This document shows, in pieces, positions 1 to 12,400 of a stretch of DNA of 64,000 bases. The notes under the pieces are model-generated. The model saw only the letters and a list, made by a program, of their open reading frames with translations. It was not told the DNA's origin and made no database searches. Numbering within the stretch: the first letter of the stretch is position 1; every line of letters starts with the position of its first letter. This DNA is from Poteriospumella lacustris (Eukaryota; Sar; Chrysophyceae; Chromulinales; Dinobryaceae): NCBI GenBank assembly GCA_008000375.1, contig SMOI01000077.1:61066-125065 (forward strand), given 5' to 3'. The position numbers were made by a program, and so were the translations under genes.

Positions 1-1654
1 ACGCCAGCGGAGGCCGCCGACGGGGCGCCCAGACGGCGCAGCCAGCGACCGACCCGCTCCGCCAGCGCAAGCGGCGAACCGTTCGCAGCGGCGGCCACAG
101 CGTCTCGCGTCTCGTTCCGCGGCGGAGGCCCCGCCTCAGCCGCCTCCGCCGCCTCCGCCACCATCGGGACAGCGGCGCTGTCGATGGCGGCGCTGCAATT
201 CGGCGCAGAAGCGACAGCCGCGGCCTTGGCGCTGCCCAGCGCGAAGAGCTGCGCCAAGAGACCGGGCCTCGTCGACACAGCGCCGTCGCTGGTCGCAGCG
301 CGCGGTCCGCTGGGGACGCGACGGTGTGCGTCGGTGGCGGCGTCGCGCAGCAACGCGGCGTTGGAGACGTTCTGCAGCACGGCGTGTCCCTCGACGACCG
401 CCACAGCCGCAGCCGCAGCCGGCGCCTTCGCATCCGCCGTGCGCGTCGCATTGACTGGCGGCCTCGACAGCGCCGCGGAAGCAGCGGGCGGCACTTTTTG
501 ACGCGGCTGCGCCTCGGTGACAAGTGGGGAGCGATCCGTCGCAGCGTTCTGCAGCAAAGCGCGGAGGCTGCGCAGGACCGCCAGCACGGCGCGCAGCGTG
601 CGGATGACCCACGACGACTCCTGAGGCGGCGTCGTTGGCTCGAGCGAACCGCTGGGCCTCGACGTGGGCCGCGAGGGACTCAGCACGCGCAGACGCCGAC
701 TCTCGACGGCGTCCTCTGACACCGTCTGGCGCGACGCAAGCAGAGGGTGCAGCCGAGCCAGAACGACCGCCGCGCGGCGCATGAGACGCGCCCAAATCGA
801 CGGCTCGTGGTCCTCCAACGCGGGCGACTGCTGCTCTCTGAGCTGCATACGCGCTAAAACGCGATTGTTGGTCACGTAGCTCTCGCCGGCCAGGGCTACG
901 ATGCGCTGTCGAAGCGTCCCGTTGACTGGTGCGTCCATTGAAGCGCTGCCGTGCGAAATGGCGTTGGCCCACGGTGAAGACCGATCCAAAACGTTCAAAA
1001 TGCGCCGCCTCACCAGCCGCTGCATTGACGAGAGGAGGTCTGCAGATGCGTCGACGTCGACCTCAGCAGGAGAAGACGGTTTGATTGAAGGCAGCTTCGT
1101 CGAAAGAAGCTCGGCGACGTTCCAGCTGCTGAGCGAGGACGGCGCCACTGGTGCTGCCGCGGCTTTGGTTGAGTCGTCTCGTCGTCTTGTCCCCACTTCA
1201 ATTGCAGGCAACAAGGGTGTACTATGATCAAAATCGACGAACGTTGCGTTGGAACTGATCGAATCGTCGCTGTCCGCGGACTTCTCCGTCCGAAACGGCG
1301 ACAGATGCTCAAAGCCTCGAAACACGTTCTTGATCGACACAAGACGGTCCTCGAATGTGCCCTGTTGCATGCAAGTGATGGTGTAAATGGGCACGGAGAC
1401 TAAATTGTGAGTTCAAGGTACCTTGGAAGGGAAGGACGGAGCACCCTCGTCCAGGAGATGATTATAGATCGTGAGCGTTGTCTACAGGTTCACAAATATG
1501 AGATAAAGACACAGAGTCTTGTGAAAAGATACTCACCTTCACACCGCACAACGATCGAGGACGTAGGGAAAAAGACAAGCCCAACAAAGCGTAACCCAAC
1601 CACAAAAGAATCCTCAGCTGCATCCACAACATTTCCTTTGGCTGTCGAAATGAC
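1..1654 (-). CDS. Unknown protein, partial at both ends (exons 1537-1654 and 1-1399)
   Basis: Reading the minus strand, an exon at 1654-1537 follows a TTTAG acceptor and ends in phase 1 at a GTGAGT donor. It joins in frame across a 137-nt intron to 1399, and that frame then stays open to the window edge for about 466 codons with no stop. The first exon is hydrophobic (FVVGLRFVGLVFFPTSS). The rest is Ala/Arg/Ser-rich with several N-x-S/T sequons (NGT, NVS, NAT, NCS, NET, NGS), which would fit a lumenal or secreted segment. I do not recognise a domain. The 5' exon(s), which must lie upstream of 1654 near or inside the uS12 repeat, could not be resolved. The long ORFs on the other frames here are shadows. 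Confidence 0.55.
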
Positions 1655-1823
1655 CTAAATAAACATGCTTTGTCCAACTGCAAACAATCTTTCCAACAAA
1701 GGGCGATACGGGTGCGACAGAGGCTAAATATATTGTAACTACTCAAGAAGGGCAATGAGACTATTGACCGACCACCAACCGTCAGCGCGCGGAAAGAAAG
1801 TCGTCATCATCGCGAGCGCGGCA

Positions 1824-2883
1824 AAAAATGAAACGCAGTCCAGTCCAGATGCCACTGTTTCACCCAGGTTTTGCGTAAGCGACACCGTGGTGACTTGGTG
1901 TCGCGGCATCCTCACTTGACGTACTTGGCTGGTTTCGAAGACATCAACATTTACTGGTTTTGTCGCAGCCACCGGCGAGGTTTTGAGTCTGACGAACCTC
2001 GAGTTTTCGGGTCACAGCCAGCGATGATTTGTGGCCTTCGCTCACCAACTGGGGCACCGCGATTGGCAGCAGGTATTTTCCGTCGTCTATTTTCGACAGA
2101 GAAGGTCTTCACATTCAGTTTGTGTGATATATCCAATATTTATCAACAATGGGAAAGGGGTAAGTCTTCTCTGTATTGCCAGCTTCGAAATGTGGGAAAG
2201 ATTTCTGATCGAAATTCTTGCTGCCGACAATTTGTTCGTGCGTGCGTCTTAATTTTATTGCAGAAAGCCTTCTGGTCTTCGCGCAGGTCGTAAGCTGCAC
2301 AACCATCGCAAGAACGAGAGATGGTCGAGCAAAGAGTACAACAAGGCTCACTCCGTCAGCCACATGAAGGCCAACCCTCTCGGTGGTTCCTGCATGGCCA
2401 AGGGTATCGTCGTCGAGAAGATGTAAGTATCACTCGATTCCCCGCCTTCTGTCTCTTTCCCAGACAGAGCGGTTTGTCTTTTCCTACAATGGATACTGAC
2501 CATTGTTCTTTGTTGTTTCTTTGTTTTCTTGTAGCGGTCTTGAGGCTAAGCAACCTAACTCTGCCATTCGTAAGGGTGTTCGCGTTCAGCTCATCAAGAA
2601 CGGTAAGAAGGTTGCCTGCTTCGTCCCTAGAGACGGTTGCTTGAACTTCGTCGACGAAAACGACGAGGTTCTCATTTCTGGTTTCGGTAAGAGAGGTAAA
2701 TCTAAGGGTGATATCCCCGGTTGCCGCTTCAAGGTCGTCAAGGTTTCCGGTGTTTCCCTCCTTGCCCTCTACCTTGGCAAGAAGGAGAAGCCAAGAAACT
2801 AAACGGGCACTTTCGGGCGTATATGTATTGTGCTCATATAGTTCATCTCCACCCAATTGGTCGCAAGACTGATTGTAACCTTC
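1824..2883. repeat. Inverted repeat, left arm (uS12 copy A)
   Basis: This arm matches 3282-4345 in reverse complement. It covers about 320 bp of 5' flank, the whole uS12 gene including both introns, and about 80 bp of 3' flank. Inside the gene and introns the two arms read the same in every frame I compared. Small differences appear only near the ends: ACTGTTTC versus ACACTTC near 1855, and diverging 3' UTR after about 2840. Both outer edges break sharply into unrelated sequence. Confidence 0.9.
2149..2802 (+). CDS. RPS23: 40S ribosomal protein uS12 (RPS23), copy A
   Basis: uS12 of the small ribosomal subunit, which sits by the decoding centre. Three exons: 2149-2159 (only 11 nt, ATGGGAAAGGG), 2264-2422 and 2535-2802. 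Introns have GTAAGT donors and GCAG/GTAG acceptors. The 145-aa product begins [14 protein letters not shown], carries the invariant [21 protein letters not shown] decoding-loop region with its hydroxylatable Pro, and ends [12 protein letters not shown], as cytosolic RPS23 does. Length matches the family. An intron directly after the start codon region is common in RPS23 genes. It is convergent with an identical copy at 3368-4021. Confidence 0.97.
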
Positions 2884-3281
2884 ACCCTCTCATTAAATAC
2901 ACACAAACTTTTTCACTTCTTCTCTTGTTGGATTGATTGCTGATTTCGTCGCAGAGTAATTATGATTTTATCTTGACTAATCATAGGATTTATCTTAATT
3001 AGGAGCGATCGGAACTATGCCAGCCTGCAAGGACTATGGAAAATCAAAGTCGGTGACAGTCAGGCCACGATCTGCCGATACCAACACACTAGCGTTAGTG
3101 CACGATTTTCGTCCACAAACGATGACGATCGCAATCGAAGATTCATAAGAATCGTCCTTATTTGAAATAATCTATGTTGTCGTTAACCGAAGTACTAACT
3201 GCGTCGCTTCAAGCATTCAACCGGAAAAACAACAGGAGAAGAATAATCGAAAGTATAGTTTGTGTGATTCAATTAAGATAG
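2884..3281. other. Spacer between the two uS12 arms
   Basis: About 400 bp of AT-richer unique sequence forming the loop of the inverted repeat. It should contain the 3' ends of both convergent uS12 transcripts. I see no ORF, RNA gene or repeat. Confidence 0.6.
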
Positions 3282-4345
3282 GAAGGTTACAATCAGTCTC
3301 CCGACCAATTGGCACTGTGTGAGATGAACTATATGAGCACAATACATATACGCCCGAAAGTGCCCGTTTAGTTTCTTGGCTTCTCCTTCTTGCCAAGGTA
3401 GAGGGCAAGGAGGGAAACACCGGAAACCTTGACGACCTTGAAGCGGCAACCGGGGATATCACCCTTAGATTTACCTCTCTTACCGAAACCAGAAATGAGA
3501 ACCTCGTCGTTTTCGTCGACGAAGTTCAAGCAACCGTCTCTAGGGACGAAGCAGGCAACCTTCTTACCGTTCTTGATGAGCTGAACGCGAACACCCTTAC
3601 GAATGGCAGAGTTAGGTTGCTTAGCCTCAAGACCGCTACAAGAAAACAAAGAAACAACAAAGAACAATGGTCAGTATCCATTGTAGGAAAAGACAAACCG
3701 CTCTGTCTGGGAAAGAGACAGAAGGCGGGGAATCGAGTGATACTTACATCTTCTCGACGACGATACCCTTGGCCATGCAGGAACCACCGAGAGGGTTGGC
3801 CTTCATGTGGCTGACGGAGTGAGCCTTGTTGTACTCTTTGCTCGACCATCTCTCGTTCTTGCGATGGTTGTGCAGCTTACGACCTGCGCGAAGACCAGAA
3901 GGCTTTCTGCAATAAAATTAAGACGCACGCACGAACAAATTGTCGGCAGCAAGAATTTCGATCAGAAATCTTTCCCACATTTCGAAGCTGGCAATACAGA
4001 GAAGACTTACCCCTTTCCCATTGTTGATAAATATTGGATATATCACACAAACTGAATGTGAAGACCTTCTCTGTCGAAAATAGACGACGGAAAATACCTG
4101 CTGCCAATCGCGGTGCCCCAGTTGGTGAGCGAAGGCCACAAATCATCGCTGGCTGTGACCCGAAAACTCGAGGTTCGTCAGACTCAAAACCTCGCCGGTG
4201 GCTGCGACAAAACCAGTAAATGTTGATGTCTTCGAAACCAGCCAAGTACGTCAAGTGAGGATGCCGCGACACCAAGTCACCACGGTGTCGCTTACGCAAA
4301 ACCTGGGTGAAGTGTGGCATCTGGACTGGACTGCGTTTCATTTTT
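3282..4345. repeat. Inverted repeat, right arm (uS12 copy B)
   Basis: Reverse-complement partner of 1824-2883. Inside the gene, coordinates map as x' = 6170 - x, so there is no indel across the exons and introns. The outer edge ends at about 4345 (GAAAAATGAAACGCAGTCC read on the minus strand). Beyond it the flanks are unrelated. Confidence 0.9.
3368..4021 (-). CDS. RPS23: 40S ribosomal protein uS12 (RPS23), copy B
   Basis: Mirror copy of the gene at 2149-2802, with exons 4011-4021, 3748-3906 and 3368-3635. The 145-aa product is identical, and the introns are identical too. Both copies keep intact splice sites and about 320 bp of shared upstream sequence, so both are probably expressed. Identity at silent and intronic positions implies a very recent duplication or ongoing gene conversion between the arms. 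Confidence 0.96.
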
Positions 4346-5218
4346 CGCATCCATCTCTATCTGCGACGTTGGACGTGGCTCTCAGTGATGTGAAGATGCG
4401 GAATAATTAAGGAAACAAATTGAAGTACAGCACAATGTACAGACGAATGGATCGCCGAAAAGAAAATAGGGAGCCAACTGTCGTTGGGCGGGGACTAGGC
4501 AACCAAGCTAACCAAAGCACGCGCACCAAGACGCCTCAATAGGTGTCACAGTAACGACAACGACAACGACAAAAAACTCGTTTATTTCTCATGTTTTGTT
4601 TTGATTGGGCACCAAGGGCTGCCATACCGAGTCGTCAATCGGCAAATAAACAACAAACAAATATAACACACAGCGAAGAAACCGACGAAAGAGTCAGAAA
4701 CGAGACCACGCCCCATCAACTGCTGCGATCCTCCAAAACCGCTTCCAAGACACAGAAAGTGCATCTGGGAGATCGTCGCGGCTGTTACGCTGTGTGTGCG
4801 TGGAGGAAGGGGGTGGAATTGTAGCGGGAGGCAGACGAGAGAACACAGGAGAAGCATCCGTATCAAAGAAAAGAAGAAACGAAAGCGAGAGAGCTGATGA
4901 TGCGTATGTACAGGCGCAGAGAGGAGAGGGAGAGGGCAAAGAGAGTGGGAGGGGAGGGGGCGAGACGCAGACGGACAAACGCGGAGGGACAGATGCCGCG
5001 GTCATCGATGACGCAGTGCAGGCCGAGCAGGCGTCGTGGCGAACGAGACACAATGTACAGCAGAAGACGCATGGACCGCACGGGGAGCAGGAGGAGGGAG
5101 CAGACGCGGAGGGCCATCAACGATACAACTGATAACAAAACGAATCATGACGACAAAAGTGCCAGGGCGAGGGGCGCGGGGGGGGGGTTGAGCGGTGGCG
5201 AGAGGTTCGCAGAGCGAC
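4346..5218. other. 3' flank of the minus-strand low-complexity gene
   Basis: No convincing gene. Read on the minus strand it is the likely 3' UTR of the gene ending at 5219, with an AATAAA at 4586-4581. It contains a 10-nt G run near 5178 and purine-rich + strand sequence. The ORFs here are low-complexity shadows. Confidence 0.5.
4581..4586 (-). terminator. Candidate polyadenylation signal AATAAA
   Basis: AATAAA on the minus strand about 630 nt after the stop of the 5219-8399 gene. Only the hexamer is visible. Confidence 0.35.
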
Positions 5219-8200
5219 TCAGTCAGTCGACGCCTGGTTCAACTGGAGTCGCATGCTGGCGACGGTGGCGCGATTGATGGCCAACTGCTCACGGATCTGC
5301 TGCCGCTGGCGCTGCTTCTCGTCTTCGGTTGCGGGCGACTCACCGACGCCGCCGCCGTCGCTGTCGTCCAGCGCGCCCGCGTCGCTGTCCTGCTGACTGC
5401 CGTTGGCAGCTTGCACCGACCCGCGCTGCGTCGGGCCGCCGGGCGTCTTCGTCGACCGAGCGCGACGCAGCGGATTGACGAAGCCCATCTGCAGGGCGGC
5501 GATCGTGGGGCGGCGACTCAGCGACGTCGCGGGGATGTTCACGCCGTAGCCGGAGTTGTGCTGCGTGATGCTCGTCACGCTGGGCGTCTGCGAGCCCGAC
5601 GACAACACGCTCTCGTCGCCGCCCAGCGGCAGCGACTGCGACGCCAGCCCCATCGTCGACGGCGTCGACTGCGGCGGCGACTGTGGCGACGTCGGGTAGC
5701 GCGAGAGCGCCGCCGTGTTGGTGTACATCACCTCCTCGTCGTCGCCGTCGCCGTGGATGTCGCTGTGGTCGACGCTGTCGTCGGCGACGGGCTGCGCCGC
5801 CACGACGACGGGCGGCAGCGGGCGGCGGTGGAACATGTGCGGCACGACGGACGACATGGTCATCGCCGGCCGCGGCTGCGTCTGCGGTGGCGACTGCGGT
5901 TGCGAGGGCGACGCGGGTGGAGGTGGCGGGGGCGTCACTGACACCGCCTGCGCGGGGCTGTTCGGCAATGGCGACGCGGGCGCGCGGCGAATGACTGGGG
6001 CGTTGGGGCGGGCAGCGACCTCGGCGGGGCCAGAGGACTCCTGCAGCTGGTTCTGCGCCTGGCGCTGAAGCTGTCGCGACTGCGACAGAGACCGAGCGAT
6101 GAACTGCGCCGGCTTGGGGTCCGAGTACCGCGACGACGGGTGCTGGTGCATGTACGACGGCGGCGGCGGCGCGCGATGGGCAGGCGACGCCAGCCGATGC
6201 GACGGCGGGACAACGACGTTCTCCCCTCCGTTGGCGCCGCCGCTGCTGTTGCCGTTACCGTTGCCGCTACCGTTGATGTTCATGTTGCCGTTGCCGTTGC
6301 CATTGCCGAGGCTAGCCGCGCTGTGGTTGTTGGCGTTGCCACCGTTGGCGTTAGCGGCGTTGACGTTGCTGTTGTGGGCGTTGTTGGCGGAGGGCCGCGT
6401 CGACGGCGGCGGCGGCGACTGGTACTGCTGCTGGCGCTGTTGCTGGAACTGCAGGAACTCGCGGGCTCGTCGCGGTGACTCCAGACGCGCGGTCTCTGGA
6501 CTGGCGACCTGCGGGCCGGGCCCCGGCGACGCCAGCGCGGACGGCCCGTTGGACGGCGGCAGCATCGGCCGCATGAGACCGCCGTTGGCTGGCGCGCGAT
6601 TGCTGCCCAGGACCGTACCGAGATTGGGGTTGCTCGTGTTGCGGAAGGCGTTGATCGCCCCATTGCCGTTGGCGCCGTTGGCGCCGTTGGTGCCGTAGGC
6701 CATGGCGCCGAGGTTGTTGCTCGAGCCGTTGCGGCTGCTGTTCATCGCGGCGCCGGGGCGGTACAGACTCGCGTTGTTGCCATTGCCGCCGCCGCCGCCG
6801 CCGCCGTTGAGGGCGGTCGCCGTAGAGGGCACTGGCGCGGAGAACTGATTACCAAAGCGCGACGGATGGCTGCCGAGTGCGTGCAGGTTCTGGGCGCTGC
6901 TGTTGTGCGAGTTGGTGCCGCTGGACGCGCTCGTCCCCGCGGCGTTCCGTCCGCGATTGCGAGCGATCTCGCTCAGGAGCCGTTCCTGCTCGGCGATCAT
7001 CAGCGACACGCGGTAGTCCTCTTCTTGGTTGCCCGGGCGAGACGCGGCCGGTCCGTTCTCTGCCGCGGCGGCCACGGCGGCCACCTCGGCGGCGGACAAG
7101 TTGCTGGCGCTATAGAAGTTGTTGCTGGACGCCGACCGCGGGGCATTCGCCGGCGCGTTGGCGAAGTAGCCCGACTGGAAGTTGGCCGTGAGGTTGTTGT
7201 TGCTGCTGGACATGTTGTTGCTGGACGGCTGGCGAGACGGCGACGGTGACCGCGATCGGCCGCCCGGCGGCGAGCCGGACCGCGACTGCAGGTTGTACAC
7301 GGGCGACGGACTGCGGCGCGGCGCCAGGAGGTTGTGGTTGCTGCCGCTGCGGGACGACAGCGGCGGTGCCGCCATGTACATCATCGACCCTTGCGACGGG
7401 AGTCCGGCCGCATATGGGGACGCCGACTGGCGCCCGTTGGGTGGCTGCTGCTGCGGCGGCGTCTGCGGCGAATAATACGACGCCGGCCGCGCGGCGTGGA
7501 ACTGCGGATTGGGCGACATCGGATACGACTGCTGGTGGTGCATCGCGGGCTGTTGATGGTGATTGTATGGTTGATGCTGATAAGGCTGGCCGTAATACGA
7601 GGGCGTGTGTGCGGCGGGGTTCGGCGACCGCTGCGGCTGGTACAAAGTGTTGCCGTAGCCGGCGTTGTAGAACGACGACGGATGCGGACCGATTGGTGGC
7701 GCGCTGCCATTCATCACACGTGTGGCAGTGCCTCGCTGTGGTGGCGGCGGACTGGAGTAGTAACTGTTGCTGTTGCCCAGAATGCCCACGTTCTCTTCCA
7801 TGCGCACCATCGAGTTGTTGGGGTAGTGTTGGTACAGGTCCTGCGGCTGCGGCTGCGGCTGCGGCATCGATCCGCGACTGGTCGATCGGTTAGGCGTTCG
7901 ATTGGGTGTGCTGTCGTTGTCGCGACTCTTCGTCCGGCCGATACCAGGCGAAACGTTGGATAGTTTACGCGGTGGTGAGCGGTTGGGCGAGCCCATGTTC
8001 ATGAACGACGACTCTTCGTCGGAATCGACCGATGGCTGCAAGGAAACGGTGTGTATTTGGAGCGGTTAGGTGTCTACAGAGAGTTAGAACGTAAAACGGA
8101 GCGTTTACCTTCCGAGTTATCGACGGGGAGGGTCGTTCGGGGACGGAGACGTCGAGGCTGTCACGTGACTTGCACGACAGGCCACGCACAATGCCCGAGT

Positions 8201-8399
8201 ACCACGGGCGGCGAGAAGGCTGAGGCGCTCGGCGACGTGGAGATTTTGCTGGGCTTGTATAGCGAGCGGAACCAGTGTCAATGCCTGGTGAACGAAAGTC
8301 ATCGTCGAAATCGTACGACCGACCGGGCGACTTCGTTGACCGTGACGCGGTTCCTCCACTTCGCTGTCGCGTCATTTTCCCTGAGCCTTTTCGACTCAT
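5219..8399 (-). CDS. N/Q/S/P-rich low-complexity protein with short UIM-like helix and conserved C-terminal motif
   Basis: Two exons: 8399-8109 and 8035-5219. A 73-nt intron has donor GTAAAC and acceptor TTGCAG, phase 0. Start ATG at 8399 gives 1035 residues. Exon 1 is basic and SP-rich (MSRKGSGKMTRQRSGG...). The body has Asn/Gln/Ser/Pro and Gly-Asn runs typical of intrinsically disordered, phosphorylated scaffolds. Two segments look ordered: an acidic helix EEDYRVSLMIAEQERLLSEI near residue 430, and a C-terminal helix with QIREQLAINRATVASM. Both recur in the protein encoded at 15628-17067, so the two are probably distant paralogues. I do not recognise a named family. Antisense ORFs across it are shadows of the repeats. 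Confidence 0.85.
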
Positions 8400-9467
8400 T
8401 TTATATCGATTCCTTGCGGCTTATAGACTATTTATCGCTGTCACAAAGGTAAATCAAAACCAAAACCAACAAAAACCAAAGAGCGAACAAAACTGTTCCA
8501 AAACGTCGCCGGTATTTTTTCACACTTGAAACAGTCCAGGACGACCACTCTTCTCTAGGACATTGCGACTGAGACTATTCATATGTGCTGTTGTCGCCAA
8601 CGAACCTCTCCAACGCCCAACAACCCACACAGATCATCGTGAAAGACGCGACGTGGACCCACCCACGACTCGCCGCTCTCAACTGCTGCCGATGCAGCCG
8701 CCGCAGCGAAAAGATTCGCGTCGGTTTCACAAAATGTGACTGGTCCATGTGCTCCGACACAATCCACGGTCTGTGGCTCAATGGCTTACAACAGTTAAGC
8801 AGGCTGGAGACAAGACGAAACAGGTGGGAAGACATGGAGAATGAGAACGACATCTTATGGTGATTACAATGGTTCCCTCCACGAGTGCTGTCGTTGGCTG
8901 CATGGCGTACCGAGAACCGAACTGTTCCGAGGGCAGTGTAAGGCGGAGTGGTCTGCGCCTCTACGGAAGGGGGGGGGGGGTACGGGAGGAACAGCAGACG
9001 AGAGAGGCAGGAGAGAGAAATGACACGGGGTGCAACAAATACGAAACAAAACGAGATACGCCACTCTTCCGCCGGTCCGAAGACTCTACGTCGAGGAGCC
9101 GACGGCGTGCGTCACAGGCACGCGGCACACGTGCGAGCGAGGTGTACACGGAAGATCGCCAACGAAGCGCTGCGTATTAGTCCTACGGCCCGGACAGAAA
9201 CAAATGCAGGCACACACACAGACGACAGGACGCGCGAGGAGTCCGTTCGTCTATCTACTACGGCACCATGACACAGCGGTCACAGCGGTTCCAACTACCA
9301 AAACGAAACGAAACGACACAAAACAAAACAAAACAAAACAAAACAAAAGAAACAGATATGACTACTCTGATCACAACGAATACGCTGACATCACCGGAAG
9401 GAACACGCCCACGCCACGCAGGCAGACACCGATGTAAAAGGTTCGAATGAGAAGAGCCGCAGGCGAC
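8400..9467. other. Intergenic, no gene found
   Basis: Lies between two minus-strand genes: promoter side of the 8399 start, and 3' flank of the 9468 gene. It holds a 12-nt G run at about 8969-8980 (C on the transcribed sense strand) and an AAAAC microsatellite at 9318-9349. Short ORFs on both strands lack family features or splice support. Confidence 0.5.
9318..9349. repeat. (AAAAC)n microsatellite
   Basis: Six perfect AAAAC units in the 3' flank of the PT-repeat gene. Confidence 0.85.
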
Positions 9468-12400
9468 TCACACGGCGAGAAGGGCGAAAGACGCCTCCGA
9501 CGAGGCCGACGACTCGTCCGAGGAGAACACGAAGTCCGAATACGACGAGGCGGCGGACAAGACAAACTCGGAGCCGCTGCTGTTGCTGCGGTCGCGACTG
9601 CTCAGACGCGACAGTGGTGGCTGCCCCGGGTGTCGACCTCCGTCGCCGTTCTCGCTGGGCTCCGGCGACGGAGCGGGGCCGCGCCACACGTCGGAGTCGC
9701 TCTTGTCCTCCTCCCGCGTCAGTTTGCCGACGACGTCGTCGCTGGTCGCCGGTGGCGGCGCCGCCGCACTGCCACCGGTGGCGACTTGACCGCGTCGACG
9801 TCCCACGACGAGGGCGCCGGGGCCGTGGTCGGCGTCCGGGCCGGCCGACGGCAACGCCTCTGCGCCGCTGCGGGCGACGGGAACGACCCGATGCCTCAGC
9901 GCCGCATTGAGCGCGCCCACGTCGGCCATACTGCGCACCAGACGGTTCGTTCGCCACACACCGCGTTGCTCGCGCAGCCACAGCAGCAGCGCGGCGACGA
10001 ACGGCACCGCCATCAGCGCCCACAACACCCAGTCGAGCCCCGCCCACCACGGCAGCAGATACGTGTACCAGACGAGCACCAAGACGCCCAGCGACGCAGA
10101 CGTGGCGATGTTCGTCACGAAGATGAGCTGTTCCAGACTCACGACCGTCAGGAGCCACAGACCCACGCGCCGCCACAGCGCCTCCTGCCGTCCCTCCGAT
10201 GCTTTTTCGCCGGCCTCTTGGGCCATCGGAGTGCGGTTCGCGGCGGAATCGGCGGCGATGCGCTGCAGCTCGGTGACGGCGACGACTTCGGGCAGCAGCG
10301 GATTCTGCTGAGCCACGGTCGCTTCTACCTCGTGGTCCTCTGGCTTCCAACCGTCGGCATCGGCGGCTGCGACCGCCGCGAGGGCCGGCGAAGGGTCCGA
10401 CAGCCGCGCGTGTAGCTGCGCCATCCACCGCCGCAGGAACCAGCGCGGGATGACGAGGTCGACGACGTACACCTCGACCGTTTGGACGACGCTGACGTCG
10501 GTGCCCCACTCCCACAGCACGGCGTTGAAGAAGCTCCGCTGCCACGCCAGGCCGCGCACGGCCGCCTTCGACACAAGGAAGTAGAGCGCCCCGGCGTGCA
10601 TCGTCAGCAGCAGCGCCACCATCAGGTACGGCAGCCGCTTCGCCACGGTGGCCCATCGCCCGTGGCCATTCGAGCGACTCGGCGGGGTGATCTCGCACCA
10701 CCGCTGCAAGCTGCGACGCAGCAACTTTCGCGAGCGAACAGCGGTCGCTGGACTGCCGTGCGCGCATCGCACACTCTGCACCAGCGACGCCTCGATCCAC
10801 CGCTGCGCACAGAAGATGCCCAGCGACAGCTCCTGGGCCACTGTCGCCTCGCGAGAAGACTGCGATGGCAGCGATCGCACGCCGCCATCTGCCAGCGACG
10901 AAGCTGGCTCCGCCGCGCGCAGACCCGTCTCGTCTGCATCGGCGCTGACCCGCCGCGCCGGGCCCGCGCCGTGGCCCAAGGAGCGAAGCCACGACTGGCG
11001 CATGACCACCACCGCGTCCGGCACGTGGTGGTGCCGGTTGCGGCTGCGCAGGCGGTCGCCAGCTGCCATTTCTTCGCCGTTGGGGTCGTCGTCGCCGTTG
11101 ACCCCGCGGGGACCACCGCTGTGGCCGCTGTCGTCATCCGCGTCGGCGTCGCTCGTCGCCTCGCCCAGCACGCGGAAGACGGCCTCGAGCACCACCTCCA
11201 GCAGCGACGCGAAGACGGATGTGATCAGGAAGGAGAACACGAAGGCGATCGTCGAGTCGGTCGCCTTGTTCGGCTGGCAAGGCGACCACGTCGAGTCGTC
11301 GTCGCTCCCGTCGCTGCCAGGGGTCACCGTCGACGTGGACAGCGTTTTACCGTTCTGCGACTCGGTCACGACGGCGGCGACGACGGAGCGACTGGTCGCG
11401 GCGGTGGCGTCGTCGTTGACGGGCTCCCAGAGGCAGCGGGACGACCACGGGTCGAAGAGCGACTTGCGGAACGTGCAGGTAGCCTCGCTGGCCTGTTGGC
11501 TGGCGCAGTAGCCGTTGTCGACGGGGTACTGCAGGTCGTAGAGCACGGCCAGCACGAAGCACGACATCGTCAGACTGGTCACGAGGTACACGGCGTCCAG
11601 CAGAACCCGCTGCGCCTTTTCGCGGCTCTCGCGCTGCGAGTGCACGCGATATGACACGACGCGGCGCACGGCCAGCGCCTGGTCGATGAGACGAATGAGC
11701 GTGTGGCGTGCGCACAGAGCAGCCAACAGCCGCGACGTCCATGGCACGCCTTGGAACACTGGCGGCAACAACGTGTGGAGGTACTGTGCCCACAAGGCGA
11801 AGCTGCGATCGGACGAAACAACCAGATCGGTCCTCGCCCGAGGGCCCGCCAGCTGCTCGCCGGGCCAGTCGTCTTTCACAGCGTCGATGTCCTCCACGGC
11901 AGCGACGTCCACCTCGGGCTGCGTTTGCTTCTTAACCTTTCGCGCGGTCAACGCCCACCGACCGAACGCGGCCTTCGGAGTACGATACACCATCGCCGCG
12001 AGGATCAAGACGCCAGCCGTCCACAGCCCTCCGAACGTGACGAACACCAACATCGACTTCGCTGCCACGTCCCCGCTCAGCGGTGTCGCGATGACGCCCA
12101 CCGATGCGTCGAGATCGCCCGCCACGAACGACGAAAACGCCGCCACCGTCACTTTGCCGTTCAGCGCGAGCAACGCGGCGGTCGAATTGGTCGTCGTTCC
12201 GTAGCCGCACCGACAGAGCACCGATCCGCTGCCGTAGACGACCGCCTGGCAGTAGTCCTCGCTCGCGACGGAGCCGCTCTGCACGTTGACCACCGTACAC
12301 ACGGTCCGCGACACGGGACAACTGCGACGGATGGTCGACGCGGCCTTGCCGGTGCACGTGGCATTGAGCCACACGTGCGACTGTCTGCAGAACAAGCTGC

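Noticed and set aside
136-972. 278-codon minus ORF and several plus ORFs at the left edge
   Set aside because: Compositional shadows of the real minus frame, which is open from 1399 to the window edge and joins in phase to an upstream exon.
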